From positions 4,256,001 to 4,320,000 of the forward strand of contig NZ_CP053351.1 of the NCBI RefSeq assembly GCF_013394655.1: a stretch of 64,000 nucleotides of DNA. The letters are read 5' to 3'. Source of the DNA: Winogradskyella schleiferi (GTDB lineage Bacteria > Bacteroidota > Bacteroidia > Flavobacteriales > Flavobacteriaceae). This document shows positions 43,241 through 52,891 of the stretch, in pieces (the stretch's first letter is position 1; every line of letters starts with the position of its first letter). The notes beneath the pieces are model-generated. The model worked only from the letters and a program-made list of their open reading frames with translations, was not told where the DNA came from and searched no databases. The position numbers were made by a program, and so were the translations under genes.

Positions 43241-44923
43241 TTATGAATTAAATATTTGTTCTAAAATCTTTTTTGTAATGACGTATGTGGGTTTTACGCC
43301 AGAAGTTCCTAATCCTCCTGAGGCCAATGTACTTCCAGTTTCCAAGGGATTATCACTCGCATAATACGCATATCTTACTTTAACATCTTCATTGATACTA
43401 CTTCTAACTTTAGATGCTGCCTGTATGGCTTTTTGATAATGTGCCCCTTCCATCTCTAAACCAATGACATTCCAGGTTGAGTTCTTAAAGAATTTCAATA
43501 TTTCTTTGTTTTGAAGCGAGGTTCCTAAAACAGTAACCATAGTACCTTCATATACAGAAACGCCACAATCCAACAAATCTTTTTTACTAAGTTCGTTTTT
43601 AAACGGGTAGTTGTCTGCGGTTCCTTCAAAAATGTGAGCGTTAGGAATCATAATATCGCCTTTTCCACCTTCTAAAATACCTGCTTTTCCCATTATGGAA
43701 ATGGATTTCACATCCAAGTGAACGTCTTTACCATCAACATTAATAGGCTTTAATAACTCATCTAAAGTTTCATACGCTTGTTCTCCAAACGCATAATCCA
43801 TAACAAAAATAACGGCTTTATTGTCCTTTTCTTTTTCCAAGTATTTAAATTCAGAATTAGAAAAATTAATTTTATCCGTGTCAAAAATCTGAATATCTAT
43901 ATTAGTTCCAGAACTGTCTTTAATAAGAATCATCCCATTTTGCAACGCTGATTTTTCCACTTTATTGCGTAAAGTCGAATTCTTGGAATCACTCAAAGCC
44001 TCGTAGGTCTGAAAAATATCTTTTTTGGCATCCGCACCTTTTAGTGTGCCTTTAGCAAACAAAGAGTTCATTACACTATGCATATTGGCACTAATGATAT
44101 GGATTGGTCGCTCTAATAAACCGTTCTTATGTAAAGCAGATTTAATCGTTTCTGCCCAAGCTTCGCCATGAATATGATGTCCTAAGCGTTCTCTTAAAAC
44201 CGGACTAAAAGTGATGGTGCGTTTGTTGTTATTTATCGTTTCTTCAATGGCTAATTTCCCCAACCAATACACTATGTGCAATAACCGTTCTGGTTGACTT
44301 TCGGTAGCGAATTTAGGATATGCTTCGGTCAATTCATTGAACGTTCTTCCTAAGATATTTGCCGTATGTGTTATGGCTATTTCACGCTCTTTCTGCGTCA
44401 GTTTTTTAGTCGAAGTTACAGCATTTTCTAACTTCTGCCAATCCCTAACCGTCGTCCCTTCTTCATCAATAATAACACGTTTACTGATTTTATGAGACTC
44501 AACAAAAATAAATGTAAGATGGGTTAAAATATCGTAAATCTCAGAGCGACCTCTTGTGATTTCTATATTCATTTGCTCATCATCTATACGATAGCAATTA
44601 CGTCTTCTTTTTGGTGGAATTATGGCCTTAAAATGCGAATTGGCATAACCCTCATCACTGGTAAGGTTAATAAATGTACATTCTTCAATACCCTGTGGTA
44701 AACGGTCCACCACGTAAAGCAAACCTTCCAATTCTGCCTTTTCCTCTCCAATAGAACCATAGATTTCTGGGCGAAGAAGTAACAAAGCTTCACGTAGTGT
44801 TTCTCCGGAAACTCCCATAGGTTTATAAAATCCACGATTAAAAAGATGACGCATGGTAATATACATGCGTTCTATTGCGCTAGAGCTTTCCTGAGCTCTT
44901 GTTCTTTCGTGTTTTTTCTTCAT
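43241..44923 (-). CDS. DUF6909 family protein
   Basis: 560 residues, soluble, no signal peptide. The start MKKKHERTRAQESSSAIERM and the stretch HLFNRGFYKPMGVSGETLRE are typical of this flavobacterial family. The C-terminal half has GLEMEGAHYQKAIQAASKV and YASDNPLETGSTLASGGLGT, which recall nucleoside-phosphorylase-like (MTAN/AMN) folds; that resemblance is only by pattern. It lies 3 bp from the Wzz-like gene and 33 bp from GH3. A possible -7 box (TATATTTG on minus, 44946-44953) lies 23 nt upstream of the ATG. Confidence 0.75.
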   Translation of the reverse strand: MKKKHERTRAQESSSAIERMYITMRHLFNRGFYKPMGVSGETLREALLLLRPEIYGSIGEEKAELEGLLYVVDRLPQGIEECTFINLTSDEGYANSHFKAIIPPKRRRNCYRIDDEQMNIEITRGRSEIYDILTHLTFIFVESHKISKRVIIDEEGTTVRDWQKLENAVTSTKKLTQKEREIAITHTANILGRTFNELTEAYPKFATESQPERLLHIVYWLGKLAIEETINNNKRTITFSPVLRERLGHHIHGEAWAETIKSALHKNGLLERPIHIISANMHSVMNSLFAKGTLKGADAKKDIFQTYEALSDSKNSTLRNKVEKSALQNGMILIKDSSGTNIDIQIFDTDKINFSNSEFKYLEKEKDNKAVIFVMDYAFGEQAYETLDELLKPINVDGKDVHLDVKSISIMGKAGILEGGKGDIMIPNAHIFEGTADNYPFKNELSKKDLLDCGVSVYEGTMVTVLGTSLQNKEILKFFKNSTWNVIGLEMEGAHYQKAIQAASKVRSSINEDVKVRYAYYASDNPLETGSTLASGGLGTSGVKPTYVITKKILEQIFNS

Positions 44924-44956
44924 TTACTTATGCTATTTTAACGCACAAATATAGGT

Positions 44957-46459
44957 TTATTTAGTTAAATTGAGTTGAAGCAATTGGTCGGCAATTTTTC
45001 TGTCATTTGATAGTCTTGGAATTTTGTTTTGCCCACCTAATTTTCCGATGGATTTCATATAAGTTTGAAATCCGTCTTTTTTAATTTTAGTGATTTTTAA
45101 AGGTCTTAAAACCTTTCCAACAATTAAATCTAAGTAATAAGAATTTTGCTGTTTTAAGGAATGTTCCAGAGCTTCAATTAATTCGGCTTCGTTTTCGGGT
45201 TCGTTTTCAAATTCAATGAACCATTCATGATATGGTAAGCCTTCTTCTGGGTTTATTTGAGGCGCGACCGTAAATTCGTTGACAGAAATTGAAGTGTTCT
45301 CAGTGGCTTCTTTTAACGCCTGTTCTACTTCTTTCCCAATGACATGTTCGCCAAAAGCAGAAATAAAATGTTTTATCCGACCGCTGACAATCACTCTATA
45401 AGGTTTTAGAGATGTAAACTGAATGGTATCGCCAATATTGTATGCCCAAAGTCCTGCTGAAGTAGAAATTATCATCACATAATTTACGCCTAACTTTACA
45501 TCTGCAATTGTTATACGTTTTGGGTTGTCCTCGAAAAAATGTTCTGCTTCTACAAATTCATAAAAGATTCCTGAATTCAGTTGAAGCAACATCCCTTTCT
45601 CGTCCTGTTTATCTTGAAACGCAAAAAAGCCTTCACTCGCAGGATACAATTCGATGCTATCAACTTTTCTGCCAATTAAATTCTCGAATTTGGCTCTGTA
45701 TGGTTCATAATTTACACCACCGAAAATGAAAAGATTGAAGTTTTTAAAAAGGTCTCCAACAGGCTTTCCCGACTTTTCAATTAATTTTTCAAAATACATT
45801 TGCACCCAAGATGGAATCCCGGAAATGATCGTCATATCCTCATTTATGGTCTCTTCGACAATGGCATCAACTTTAGTTTCCCAATCCTCAATACAATTGG
45901 TTTCTAAACTTGGCATTCTATTTTTTTGAAGATATTTCGGCACAAAATGGGCTACGATTCCTGACAGTCTGCCGAGCTTTATACCATTCTTTTCTTCCAA
46001 AATCGGACTTCCTTGTAGAAATATCATTTTTCCATCCACAAATTTTGAATTCCCTGTTTCGTGGATATACATTAAAATGGCATTTCTTGCCGCTTCAACA
46101 TGTGTCGGCATGCTTTCTTTAGTAATAGGAATGTATTTTGCCCCAGACGTTGTACCAGACGTTTTTGCGAAATAAGTAGGTTTACCTTTCCAAAGCACAT
46201 CTTTTTCGCCAGCAACCACACGTTCTACATAAGGCTTTAAATCTTCGTAATCCCTTATGGGAACATTGTTTTGAAACGCTTCAAAAGATGAAATTGAGCT
46301 AAAGTTATGGTCTTTGCCAAATGCAGTATGTTCAGCCTCTGAAATTAAATTTTCAAAAACTTTTTGTTGGGTTTCAATGGGTTTGGATGACCATTTATGG
46401 ATTCGCTTTGCCACGTATTTGGCAAACAGTTTAGAAAGTGCGGCTTTAAATGATGGCAT
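44957..46459 (-). CDS. GH3 auxin-responsive promoter family protein
   Basis: 500 residues. FAKTSGTTSGAKYIPITKES is the ATP-binding motif and VNYVMIISTSAGLWAYNIGD with VISAFGEH-like region (FISAFGEHVIGKEVEQAL) completes the GH3 pattern. Plant GH3 enzymes adenylate acids and join them to amino acids; the bacterial substrate is unknown. The gene is conserved next to the M23 peptidase and tatA in flavobacteria. It overlaps the peptidase gene by one base, indicating coupled translation. Confidence 0.9.
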   Translation of the reverse strand: MPSFKAALSKLFAKYVAKRIHKWSSKPIETQQKVFENLISEAEHTAFGKDHNFSSISSFEAFQNNVPIRDYEDLKPYVERVVAGEKDVLWKGKPTYFAKTSGTTSGAKYIPITKESMPTHVEAARNAILMYIHETGNSKFVDGKMIFLQGSPILEEKNGIKLGRLSGIVAHFVPKYLQKNRMPSLETNCIEDWETKVDAIVEETINEDMTIISGIPSWVQMYFEKLIEKSGKPVGDLFKNFNLFIFGGVNYEPYRAKFENLIGRKVDSIELYPASEGFFAFQDKQDEKGMLLQLNSGIFYEFVEAEHFFEDNPKRITIADVKLGVNYVMIISTSAGLWAYNIGDTIQFTSLKPYRVIVSGRIKHFISAFGEHVIGKEVEQALKEATENTSISVNEFTVAPQINPEEGLPYHEWFIEFENEPENEAELIEALEHSLKQQNSYYLDLIVGKVLRPLKITKIKKDGFQTYMKSIGKLGGQNKIPRLSNDRKIADQLLQLNLTK

Positions 46460-47328
46460 TATTCAAAATTGATAAAGTTAGTTGGATCTACAGAATAGCC
46501 CTTGCTCCATAATTCAAAATGAAGGTGTGGTCCAGTAGTTAATTCTCCTGCATTTCCGGACATGGCAATGACTTCGCCCGATTTTACCAAATCACCTTGA
46601 GATTTTGTAATGGCCGAATTATGCTTATAAACCGAAATCAATTCTCGATTATGTTCTATAATCACGACATAACCAGTTTCAACAGTCCATTCGGCAAAAA
46701 TAACTGTACCATCAGCCGTTGCTTTTACTGGTGTGTTTTCTGGCACAACGACATCAACGGCAAAATGTTTATCTTCTAAATTATAGCCTTCGGAAATACT
46801 ACCATTCACTGGTGGAAACAACACGTAATTAGATTGGTCTCCAGACACTTCAAACAGATTGTATTTATCCTCTTTTGCCACTTTTAATCTTAATAAAGAA
46901 TCCTCTCGGTTGGTTGGTACTTGCAAAATATCGAGGTCGGTTTTTGAGGCTTCTAAAATGGAATCTCTGTTAAACTCTAAAGTCGCAACATCTCCTGTAA
47001 GTACTTTTCTTATTGAGGCATAATAACGTTTGTTCAATTCCAGTTCCTGCACCAAAGAATCCGTTTTGTAATTCAACATGGTGGCTTTCTTTTTCAATTT
47101 TGCCGAAGAATAACCAGGAATGTATTCCCTTAATGGTGTAAAAGCAATCAGTAAAACCGTAAAGAACACCAATGAAATGGCAGAAATTGAAGACAGTATA
47201 AACACATTGAGTCGTGTTAACTTTATAGCAAAACGCTCCTCAAACGTATCTTCGTTTAGAATGACCAAACGGTACTTATGAAGCAGTTTTTTAGCTAATT
47301 TTTTTTCTTTTTTTTTCTTTTTTGCCAT
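46459..47328 (-). CDS. M23 family metallopeptidase
   Basis: 289 residues. A very basic start (KKKKKEKKLAKKLLHKYR), one membrane helix (about 40-65), a helical linker, and the C-terminal LytM domain with HFAVDVVVPENTPVKATADG and SGNAGELTTGPHLHFELWSK; the zinc ligands H, D and HxH are all present, so it should be an active peptidoglycan endopeptidase or an anchored activator. It is oriented away from tatA. Cell-wall remodelling in the periplasm is the likely role. Confidence 0.92.
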   Translation of the reverse strand: MAKKKKKEKKLAKKLLHKYRLVILNEDTFEERFAIKLTRLNVFILSSISAISLVFFTVLLIAFTPLREYIPGYSSAKLKKKATMLNYKTDSLVQELELNKRYYASIRKVLTGDVATLEFNRDSILEASKTDLDILQVPTNREDSLLRLKVAKEDKYNLFEVSGDQSNYVLFPPVNGSISEGYNLEDKHFAVDVVVPENTPVKATADGTVIFAEWTVETGYVVIIEHNRELISVYKHNSAITKSQGDLVKSGEVIAMSGNAGELTTGPHLHFELWSKGYSVDPTNFINFE

Positions 47329-47406
47329 TAAAACAAAATTAGTTAAATTACTGAAATAGTATTACGATAAACTCTTAAAGTTCACTATTATTAAACTATA
47401 ATTATG

Positions 47407-47414
47407 TAACTTTG
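47407..47414 (+). promoter_or_regulatory. TAnnTTTG -7 box of tatA
   Basis: TAACTTTG, 19 nt before the tatA ATG at 47434. No convincing -33 box. Confidence 0.5.
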
Positions 47415-47433
47415 CGGTCTAAATCTAAATATT

Positions 47434-47619
47434 ATGATAACTAGCGGTATATTTTTAGCTATAGGTCCTTGGCAAATCGTTCTAATAGTGGTTGCTATTT
47501 TATTGCTTTTTGGTGGTAAAAAGATTCCTGAATTAATGAGAGGATTGGGCAGCGGAATTAAGGAGTTTAAAGATGCAAGCAAAGAGGAGACAGCAGACGA
47601 TACTAAAGAGAAAAAATAA
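47434..47619 (+). CDS. tatA: Sec-independent translocase subunit TatA
   Basis: 61 residues: one membrane helix (about 10-26), the FGGKKIPELMRGLGSGIKEF amphipathic helix and a charged tail. This is the TatA/E form, which builds the pore of the twin-arginine system that exports folded proteins. tatC is not in the window. The gene stands alone on the plus strand and ends in a strong terminator shared with DUF4837. Confidence 0.94.
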   Translation: MITSGIFLAIGPWQIVLIVVAILLLFGGKKIPELMRGLGSGIKEFKDASKEETADDTKEKK

Positions 47620-47636
47620 ACTCTTTTGGAAAACAT

Positions 47637-47670
47637 AAAAAAAGCCAACTTTTAAAGTTGGCTTTTTTAT
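47637..47670. terminator. bidirectional intrinsic terminator
   Basis: Stem AAAAAAGCCAAC / GTTGGCTTTTTT with a TTTTAAA loop. It has a T-run on both strands and serves the convergent tatA and DUF4837 genes. Confidence 0.92.
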
Positions 47671-48647
47671 TACTTTATTTCTATCGATTTTATCATGGCT
47701 TCCAATTCAAAAATATAATCTCGCTTTTCTAATGATGGTGCATATACATAACCATCAGCTACCAAATAACGATTGTTTATTTTGTCCTCAATGGCATAAG
47801 TAATAAATGGTCCAGCCATAGTATAGCCTTTCATTTCCCACATGCCTCTTACTTCGTAAGCTGGTTTGTTGTCTATAATCGTAGTGTACATTGATGGTGT
47901 ATAGGCATCTTCAACAGCCATGTATATACCATCTTCTCCAGGAACTTTGGTTTTAGTGATATGATCTCGCATTTTTACTATATCAACAATCGTGCTATCG
48001 CCTTGAGAAAGGGTTTCCAGAGGCACTTCATATAGCATCAATTCAATAGTTTTGGTATTACTTAGGTTTTTTCGAATCCAGAAAAAATCATCGTCCGCTT
48101 TACTGATTCTATATGCAGACGGAATATCTATTGTAATTCCCAATGCCTTTTCCATCTCTTCATCTTTCAATAAAGACAAATTGATGCGTCTTAATTTCTC
48201 CTTGACTTCTTCTTTATTAAAGGCATCAATGATTTTTTCCCGATTTTCTTTGAGCTGTGTTATAATTTCTTGATCTGTTTTTCCACCTACAACAGCGACT
48301 GTTTGTGGTTTCGCAAAAGCGTTATTTACAATTTTTACTGTGGCTTCAGCACCTTTTTCAATTTTGAGTACAATTCTACTGCGTGCTGCAAAACCATCGA
48401 AAACTTGCGTTGGAATTTGTTTCATATTAAACATAGGCTCTTCTGTTGGTAAGCCGTTTAATGGTGCTGCAAAAATATTTCGAATATTTTCTCCTACATT
48501 TCCTTCCCACAACGTATTATCAGCAACCACAGAAATGGTATTTAGATTACCATTAGATGCAGGTAAATAATTTTGGTTATCTTCTTTCTTAGACTCTCCG
48601 CAAGCCAAGAATAATACACAAAATAATACTGAATAAAAAGCTCTCAT
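47670..48647 (-). CDS. DUF4837 family lipoprotein
   Basis: 325 residues, lipobox CVLFLAC (Cys17). The core (NTLWEGNVGENIRNIFAAPL, FSRIVLKIEKG-type stretch, RGMWEMKGYTMAGPFITYAI) matches the DUF4837 family of Bacteroidota. Function unknown. It lies 23 bp downstream of the lytic transglycosylase gene, so the two are probably cotranscribed and share a role at the cell envelope. Confidence 0.86.
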   Translation of the reverse strand: MRAFYSVLFCVLFLACGESKKEDNQNYLPASNGNLNTISVVADNTLWEGNVGENIRNIFAAPLNGLPTEEPMFNMKQIPTQVFDGFAARSRIVLKIEKGAEATVKIVNNAFAKPQTVAVVGGKTDQEIITQLKENREKIIDAFNKEEVKEKLRRINLSLLKDEEMEKALGITIDIPSAYRISKADDDFFWIRKNLSNTKTIELMLYEVPLETLSQGDSTIVDIVKMRDHITKTKVPGEDGIYMAVEDAYTPSMYTTIIDNKPAYEVRGMWEMKGYTMAGPFITYAIEDKINNRYLVADGYVYAPSLEKRDYIFELEAMIKSIEIK

Positions 48648-48670
48648 AAATTTGTTTTTTGTTGGTTTAA

Positions 48671-50230
48671 CTAATTAGAAACAATTAAAGTCATTCCTAT
48701 TTTGAGTTTATTACTACTAATATCGTTCCAATCTTTAATATTTTGAACAGAAACTCCAGAAAATTTTTGTGAAATCGTCCAAAGTGAATCGCCTTCCCTT
48801 ACTTTATAAGTTTGTTTTCCCTCTGTATTTACGACTTTTTTAACGGATTTCGATTTGTTTGAAGTCCCATGATTTCGAGGAAAAATAGTTAAGCGTTGTC
48901 CTATTTTTAGATTATTACTTCTTAAGCCATTCCATTGTTTTATTTGGCTGACTCTTACACCATATTTTCTAGCAATTTTACCCAAATAATCGCCACTTTG
49001 AACGCGATATCTAATTTTAGTATCATCATTAACAATCTGTGGTAATGGTTTTTCACGACCCTTAAATTCGGCATCGGCAAACGCATAGATTCTCTCTTCA
49101 TTGGTAACAAAAGTACCAACGGCTTCACGAGGTAATCTTAATGGGTATATTTTGCCTTTAACCTTCGGAATAATATCTAATTTATAAGCTGGATTTAAAA
49201 ACTGTAATTCTTCAATTTTAATGCCTGTGGCTTCAGAAACATGACTTAAGGAAATCATTTGTTTCACATGAACGGTATCCGTTTGTATCAATTGAAATTC
49301 TGGTCTTTCGGGTTTAAAACCGTGTTCTTCTGCGTATTCAAAAATATACATGGTGGCTAAAAAAGCAGGAACATAACCTGCGGTTTCCCTTGGCAAATTC
49401 TGACGTATATTCCAATAGTTCTTAGAACCACCAGAACGTCTAATCGCTTTATTTACATTGCCAGGACCGGAATTATAAGCGGCCAATGCCAAATCCCAAT
49501 CATTAAAAATACGATACATTCTGCCCAAATAACCTGCGGCAGCTGTAGTGGATTTTATGGGATCACTTCTATCATCTACGTAGCTACTTACATCTAAATC
49601 GTGCTCTTTTCCTGTACCATACATAAATTGCCAAATACCAGTGGCTCCAACACGAGAGCGTGCTCTGGGTTTTAAGGCCGATTCTACAATCGCCAAATAT
49701 TTCATTTCTAATGGAATATTGTGAATGTCGAATTCTTGCTCAAACATCGGGAAATAAAAATGGCTCAAACCCATTAAGCGCTCTAAAGAACCTCTTCTGT
49801 GTTTCAAATAGCCTTTTATGACACTTTCTAAGGATGCATTATATTCCACGTTAAAAGGTGTTCTCGCATTGAGACGTTCCAATCTCGCTTTTAAGGTATC
49901 TGTAGAAAGTTCTGGATAATAAACCGGTTCATATTCTAATTCAGTAACCGATTTGTATATAGTATCAAACAATGAATTACTGTACAGTTCTTCCAGCCAT
50001 TTTTTTTCGAGTTCTGCAACTTCAGGTAAATCTTTAAGATTTTTAACGCCAGTTGAGTCCTCTTCTGCTTCAATCTTATTTCCTTTTGAAAAAAGTTTTC
50101 CATCAATGACCGCACCATTGTCTGGTACAACTTCAGACGACTTTTTAGCGATGCTATCCGTTTTAGTTTGGGAAAACCCACTAAAAACAGACATACAGAG
50201 ACAAGCCAATAAAAACGTTTTTAATGTCAT
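48671..50230 (-). CDS. LysM lytic transglycosylase (MltD-like)
   Basis: 519 residues with a signal peptide (1-20). The SLT domain (about 160-300) has IVESALKPRARSRVGATGIW with catalytic Glu183 and the AAYNSGPGNVNKAIRRSG motif. Two LysM repeats follow, at 408-451 and 475-519. The enzyme cleaves peptidoglycan glycan strands with formation of 1,6-anhydro ends in the periplasm. It is close to DUF4837 and to the M23 peptidase, giving a cell-wall turnover cluster around tatA. Confidence 0.94.
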   Translation of the reverse strand: MTLKTFLLACLCMSVFSGFSQTKTDSIAKKSSEVVPDNGAVIDGKLFSKGNKIEAEEDSTGVKNLKDLPEVAELEKKWLEELYSNSLFDTIYKSVTELEYEPVYYPELSTDTLKARLERLNARTPFNVEYNASLESVIKGYLKHRRGSLERLMGLSHFYFPMFEQEFDIHNIPLEMKYLAIVESALKPRARSRVGATGIWQFMYGTGKEHDLDVSSYVDDRSDPIKSTTAAAGYLGRMYRIFNDWDLALAAYNSGPGNVNKAIRRSGGSKNYWNIRQNLPRETAGYVPAFLATMYIFEYAEEHGFKPERPEFQLIQTDTVHVKQMISLSHVSEATGIKIEELQFLNPAYKLDIIPKVKGKIYPLRLPREAVGTFVTNEERIYAFADAEFKGREKPLPQIVNDDTKIRYRVQSGDYLGKIARKYGVRVSQIKQWNGLRSNNLKIGQRLTIFPRNHGTSNKSKSVKKVVNTEGKQTYKVREGDSLWTISQKFSGVSVQNIKDWNDISSNKLKIGMTLIVSN

Positions 50231-50306
50231 GGTTACAGAAATTGATTCCTAAATGTTCAACGTTTAGCAAACGTTGGAATCGCTAAAAATAGTATATTTT
50301 TTGCAA

Positions 50307-51494
50307 TTAGCTCATGATCGCCGCAATACCTGGTAGAGTCTTACCTTCAAGGCTTTCTAGCATAGCACCTCCACCTGTACTTACATAACTTACCTTATCT
50401 TCAAAACCAAACTGTTTTACAGCAGCAACAGAATCACCTCCTCCGACTAAAGAAAATGCGCCATTCTTGGTGGCATTGGCAATTGAGTTTCCTAAAGCAA
50501 TAGTGCCTTTGTCGTAGCTTTCCATTTCAAAAACCCCTAAAGGTCCATTCCATAATATGGTATTGCTTTTATTCACGACATCATCAAAAATTTCCCTAGA
50601 TTTTGGACCAGCATCCAAACCTTGCCAGCCATCTGGAATTTTAGTAACATCACAAATTTGAGTGTTGGCCATATTGCTGAATGCATCTGCAGCAATTACA
50701 TCTACAGGTAAGTGAACTTGTACACCTTTTGCCTTCGCTTGTTTTAAAATGTCTAAAGCCAAATCCATTTTGTCATCTTCGCAAATGGAATCTCCAATCT
50801 TTCCTCCTTGTGCTTTTACGAAGGTAAATGTCATTCCACCTCCAATGATCAGATGGTCAACTTTGTCTAAAATATTCTCTATAACTGTGATTTTTGAAGA
50901 TACTTTTGCGCCACCTAGAACTGCTAAAACTGGTTTTTCGCCGTCTTCCAATACCTTTTTGATACTCTCAATTTCTTGAGCTAATAGATTTCCAAAGCAT
51001 TTTGCATCTGGGAAAAATTCGGCCACAATGGTTGTAGAAGCATGTGCTCTATGTGCTGTTCCAAACGCATCATTGACGTAGATATCGCCTAATTTAGATA
51101 ACTGCTTTGCAAAATCCTTATCGCCTTTGGTTTCTTCGTCGTGGAAACGTAAATTCTCAAGCAATAAAATTTCTCCAGGTTGCAAAGAATTGGCTTTTTC
51201 TTCAGCTTCTGCACCAACACAATCACTCGCGAATTTTACTTCAACGCCTAATACATCTTCAATTTTTGGAATAATGTGTTTTAAGGAAAATTCATCCTGA
51301 ACACCTTTTGGGCGACCTAAATGTGACATAAGAACGCAACTCCCTCCATCTTCTAAAATTTTAATGATGGTCGGTTTGGCAGAAACAATTCTTGTAGCAT
51401 CAGTTACTTCGAAATTATCGTTTAATGGTACATTAAAATCTACTCGGATTAATGCTTTTTTATCTTGAAAGTTGAAATCGTTTATGGTTTTCAT
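50307..51494 (-). CDS. pgk: phosphoglycerate kinase
   Basis: 395 residues. [54 protein letters not shown] and the [16 protein letters not shown] site are all present. It forms ATP and 3-phosphoglycerate in glycolysis. The gene stands alone and is read divergently from the delta' gene. A -7 box (TATATTTG on minus, 51534-51541) lies 40 nt upstream of the ATG. Confidence 0.97.
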   Translation of the reverse strand: MKTINDFNFQDKKALIRVDFNVPLNDNFEVTDATRIVSAKPTIIKILEDGGSCVLMSHLGRPKGVQDEFSLKHIIPKIEDVLGVEVKFASDCVGAEAEEKANSLQPGEILLLENLRFHDEETKGDKDFAKQLSKLGDIYVNDAFGTAHRAHASTTIVAEFFPDAKCFGNLLAQEIESIKKVLEDGEKPVLAVLGGAKVSSKITVIENILDKVDHLIIGGGMTFTFVKAQGGKIGDSICEDDKMDLALDILKQAKAKGVQVHLPVDVIAADAFSNMANTQICDVTKIPDGWQGLDAGPKSREIFDDVVNKSNTILWNGPLGVFEMESYDKGTIALGNSIANATKNGAFSLVGGGDSVAAVKQFGFEDKVSYVSTGGGAMLESLEGKTLPGIAAIMS

Positions 51495-51533
51495 GAGAAT
51501 ATAATAAGGTGTGAATAATAATATTTTGAATTA

Positions 51534-51541
51534 CAAATATA
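51534..51541 (-). promoter_or_regulatory. TAnnTTTG -7 box of pgk
   Basis: TATATTTG on the minus strand, 39 nt before the pgk ATG. The -33 region shows only AT-rich sequence. Confidence 0.45.
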
Positions 51542-51687
51542 AAGATTAACCTGTTAAAAAATAGACTTTAAAGGACTACATTTTAACAATAAATAGCCTT
51601 TATTTACGATAACCTTTTCGCTTATCTGCTTTTTCTCTTTTTAGATTTAACTTTTAAAAAATTAATTTCAGATTCATAAAAATAACA

Positions 51688-51695
51688 TAGTTTTG
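51688..51695 (+). promoter_or_regulatory. TAnnTTTG -7 box of the delta' gene
   Basis: TAGTTTTG ends 4 nt before the ATG at 51700. Transcription would start at or next to the start codon, so the mRNA may be leaderless. Confidence 0.5.
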
Positions 51696-51699
51696 CTAC

Positions 51700-52860
51700 A
51701 TGCAATTTTCAGACGTTTTAGGTCAAAAACACATAAAAAACCATCTTACCACAAGTGTTGATGCTGGCAGAATTGCGCATGCCCAACTTTTTGTTGGTCC
51801 GGAAGGTTCTGGAACCTTACCCATGGCCTTGGCTTATGCCCAATATATATTATGCGGCAATACCAATGGCGAAAACACAGGCGGAAACGATTCCTGTAAT
51901 ATAAAATTCAAGAATTTTTCGCATCCCGATTTGCATTTTGCCTTTCCCGTCACCACGAGCGATAAAGTAAAAAGCAAACCCGTTTCAAGCTTTTATCTCG
52001 AAGAATGGCGAGAACTTTTAGACCAACAACCCTATGGCAACCTCTTTGATTGGTACAAAAAGCTTGGTGTGGATAACAAACAAGGACAAATTGGTGTAGA
52101 TGAAGCCTTGGAAATTGTGAAATCGCTGACACTAAAATCTTATGAAGGTGGTCACAAAGTGATGCTGATTTGGATGGCCGAAAAAATGAATTCTGCTAGC
52201 GCCAACAAGCTGTTAAAGTTGATTGAAGAGCCACCGGAAAAGACCATTTTTATTCTTATTGCTGAAGATGAAGAGCAAATTATCAACACCATTCGTTCGC
52301 GTTGTCAAATTTTGCACTTTCCGCCGTTGGCAGAAGACGCTATTACTGAAGCTTTAGTCAAAAATTACCATATTGAGCAATCGGTTGCTACGAAAATTGC
52401 ACATCAGTCTAATGGGAATTACAACAAGGCTTGTGATTTAATTTATCAGGATAGTGAAGATATTCAGTTTGAAAAATGGTTTGTTATTTGGATTCGTTCG
52501 GCATTTAAGGCTAAAGGCAACAAAGCGGCCATTCACGATTTAATTTCTTGGTCAGAGGAAATTGCCAAAACAGGCCGTGAAACACAAAAGAAGTTTTTAG
52601 CATTTTGTTTGAATTATTTCAGGCAAGCTTTGTTACTCAATTATAAAGCTGATGAACTGGTCTATTTGGAACCGAAATCAGACGATTTTAAATTAGAAAA
52701 ATTTGCGCCTTTTGTCCATGATTCTAATATTATGGAAATTTCAGAAGAGCTCCAAGATGCAATTTATCATATTGAGCGTAACGGGAATTCTAAAATTATT
52801 CTCACGGATTTATCTATAAAACTGACGCGTTTACTACATAAAAGAAGCCAAGCTTCTTAG
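51700..52860 (+). CDS. holB: DNA polymerase III subunit delta'
   Basis: 386 residues with a start typical of the family (FSDVLGQKHIKNHLTTSVDA). The Walker A region is GPEGSGTLP, in which the lysine and following Ser/Thr are missing, as in the non-hydrolysing delta' subunits. KMNSASANKLLKLIEEPP and the SRC motif (TIRSRCQILHFPPL) are clear. It is part of the clamp loader, where the SRC arginine acts on the neighbouring ATP site. The C-terminal part is the collar domain. A hairpin spans the stop codon. Confidence 0.9.
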   Translation: MQFSDVLGQKHIKNHLTTSVDAGRIAHAQLFVGPEGSGTLPMALAYAQYILCGNTNGENTGGNDSCNIKFKNFSHPDLHFAFPVTTSDKVKSKPVSSFYLEEWRELLDQQPYGNLFDWYKKLGVDNKQGQIGVDEALEIVKSLTLKSYEGGHKVMLIWMAEKMNSASANKLLKLIEEPPEKTIFILIAEDEEQIINTIRSRCQILHFPPLAEDAITEALVKNYHIEQSVATKIAHQSNGNYNKACDLIYQDSEDIQFEKWFVIWIRSAFKAKGNKAAIHDLISWSEEIAKTGRETQKKFLAFCLNYFRQALLLNYKADELVYLEPKSDDFKLEKFAPFVHDSNIMEISEELQDAIYHIERNGNSKIILTDLSIKLTRLLHKRSQAS

Positions 52861-52872
52861 GCTCGGCTTTAT
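52845..52872 (+). terminator. possible terminator overlapping the delta' stop codon
   Basis: AAGCC-A-AGC pairs with GCT-C-GGCTT across a 7-nt loop; one mismatch in the stem, followed by TTTATATTTTG. Weak T-run, so only a tentative terminator. The stop codon lies within the loop. Confidence 0.45.
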
Positions 52873-52891
52873 ATTTTGATAAATTGTTATA

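Noticed and set aside
47334..47341. TAATTTTG on the minus strand before the M23 peptidase gene
   Set aside because: It matches the -7 consensus but lies only 6 nt from the ATG in AT-rich DNA, and no -33 box is present.
51938..52132. Antisense open frame inside the delta' gene
   Set aside because: Shadow of a well-supported gene with full family motifs.
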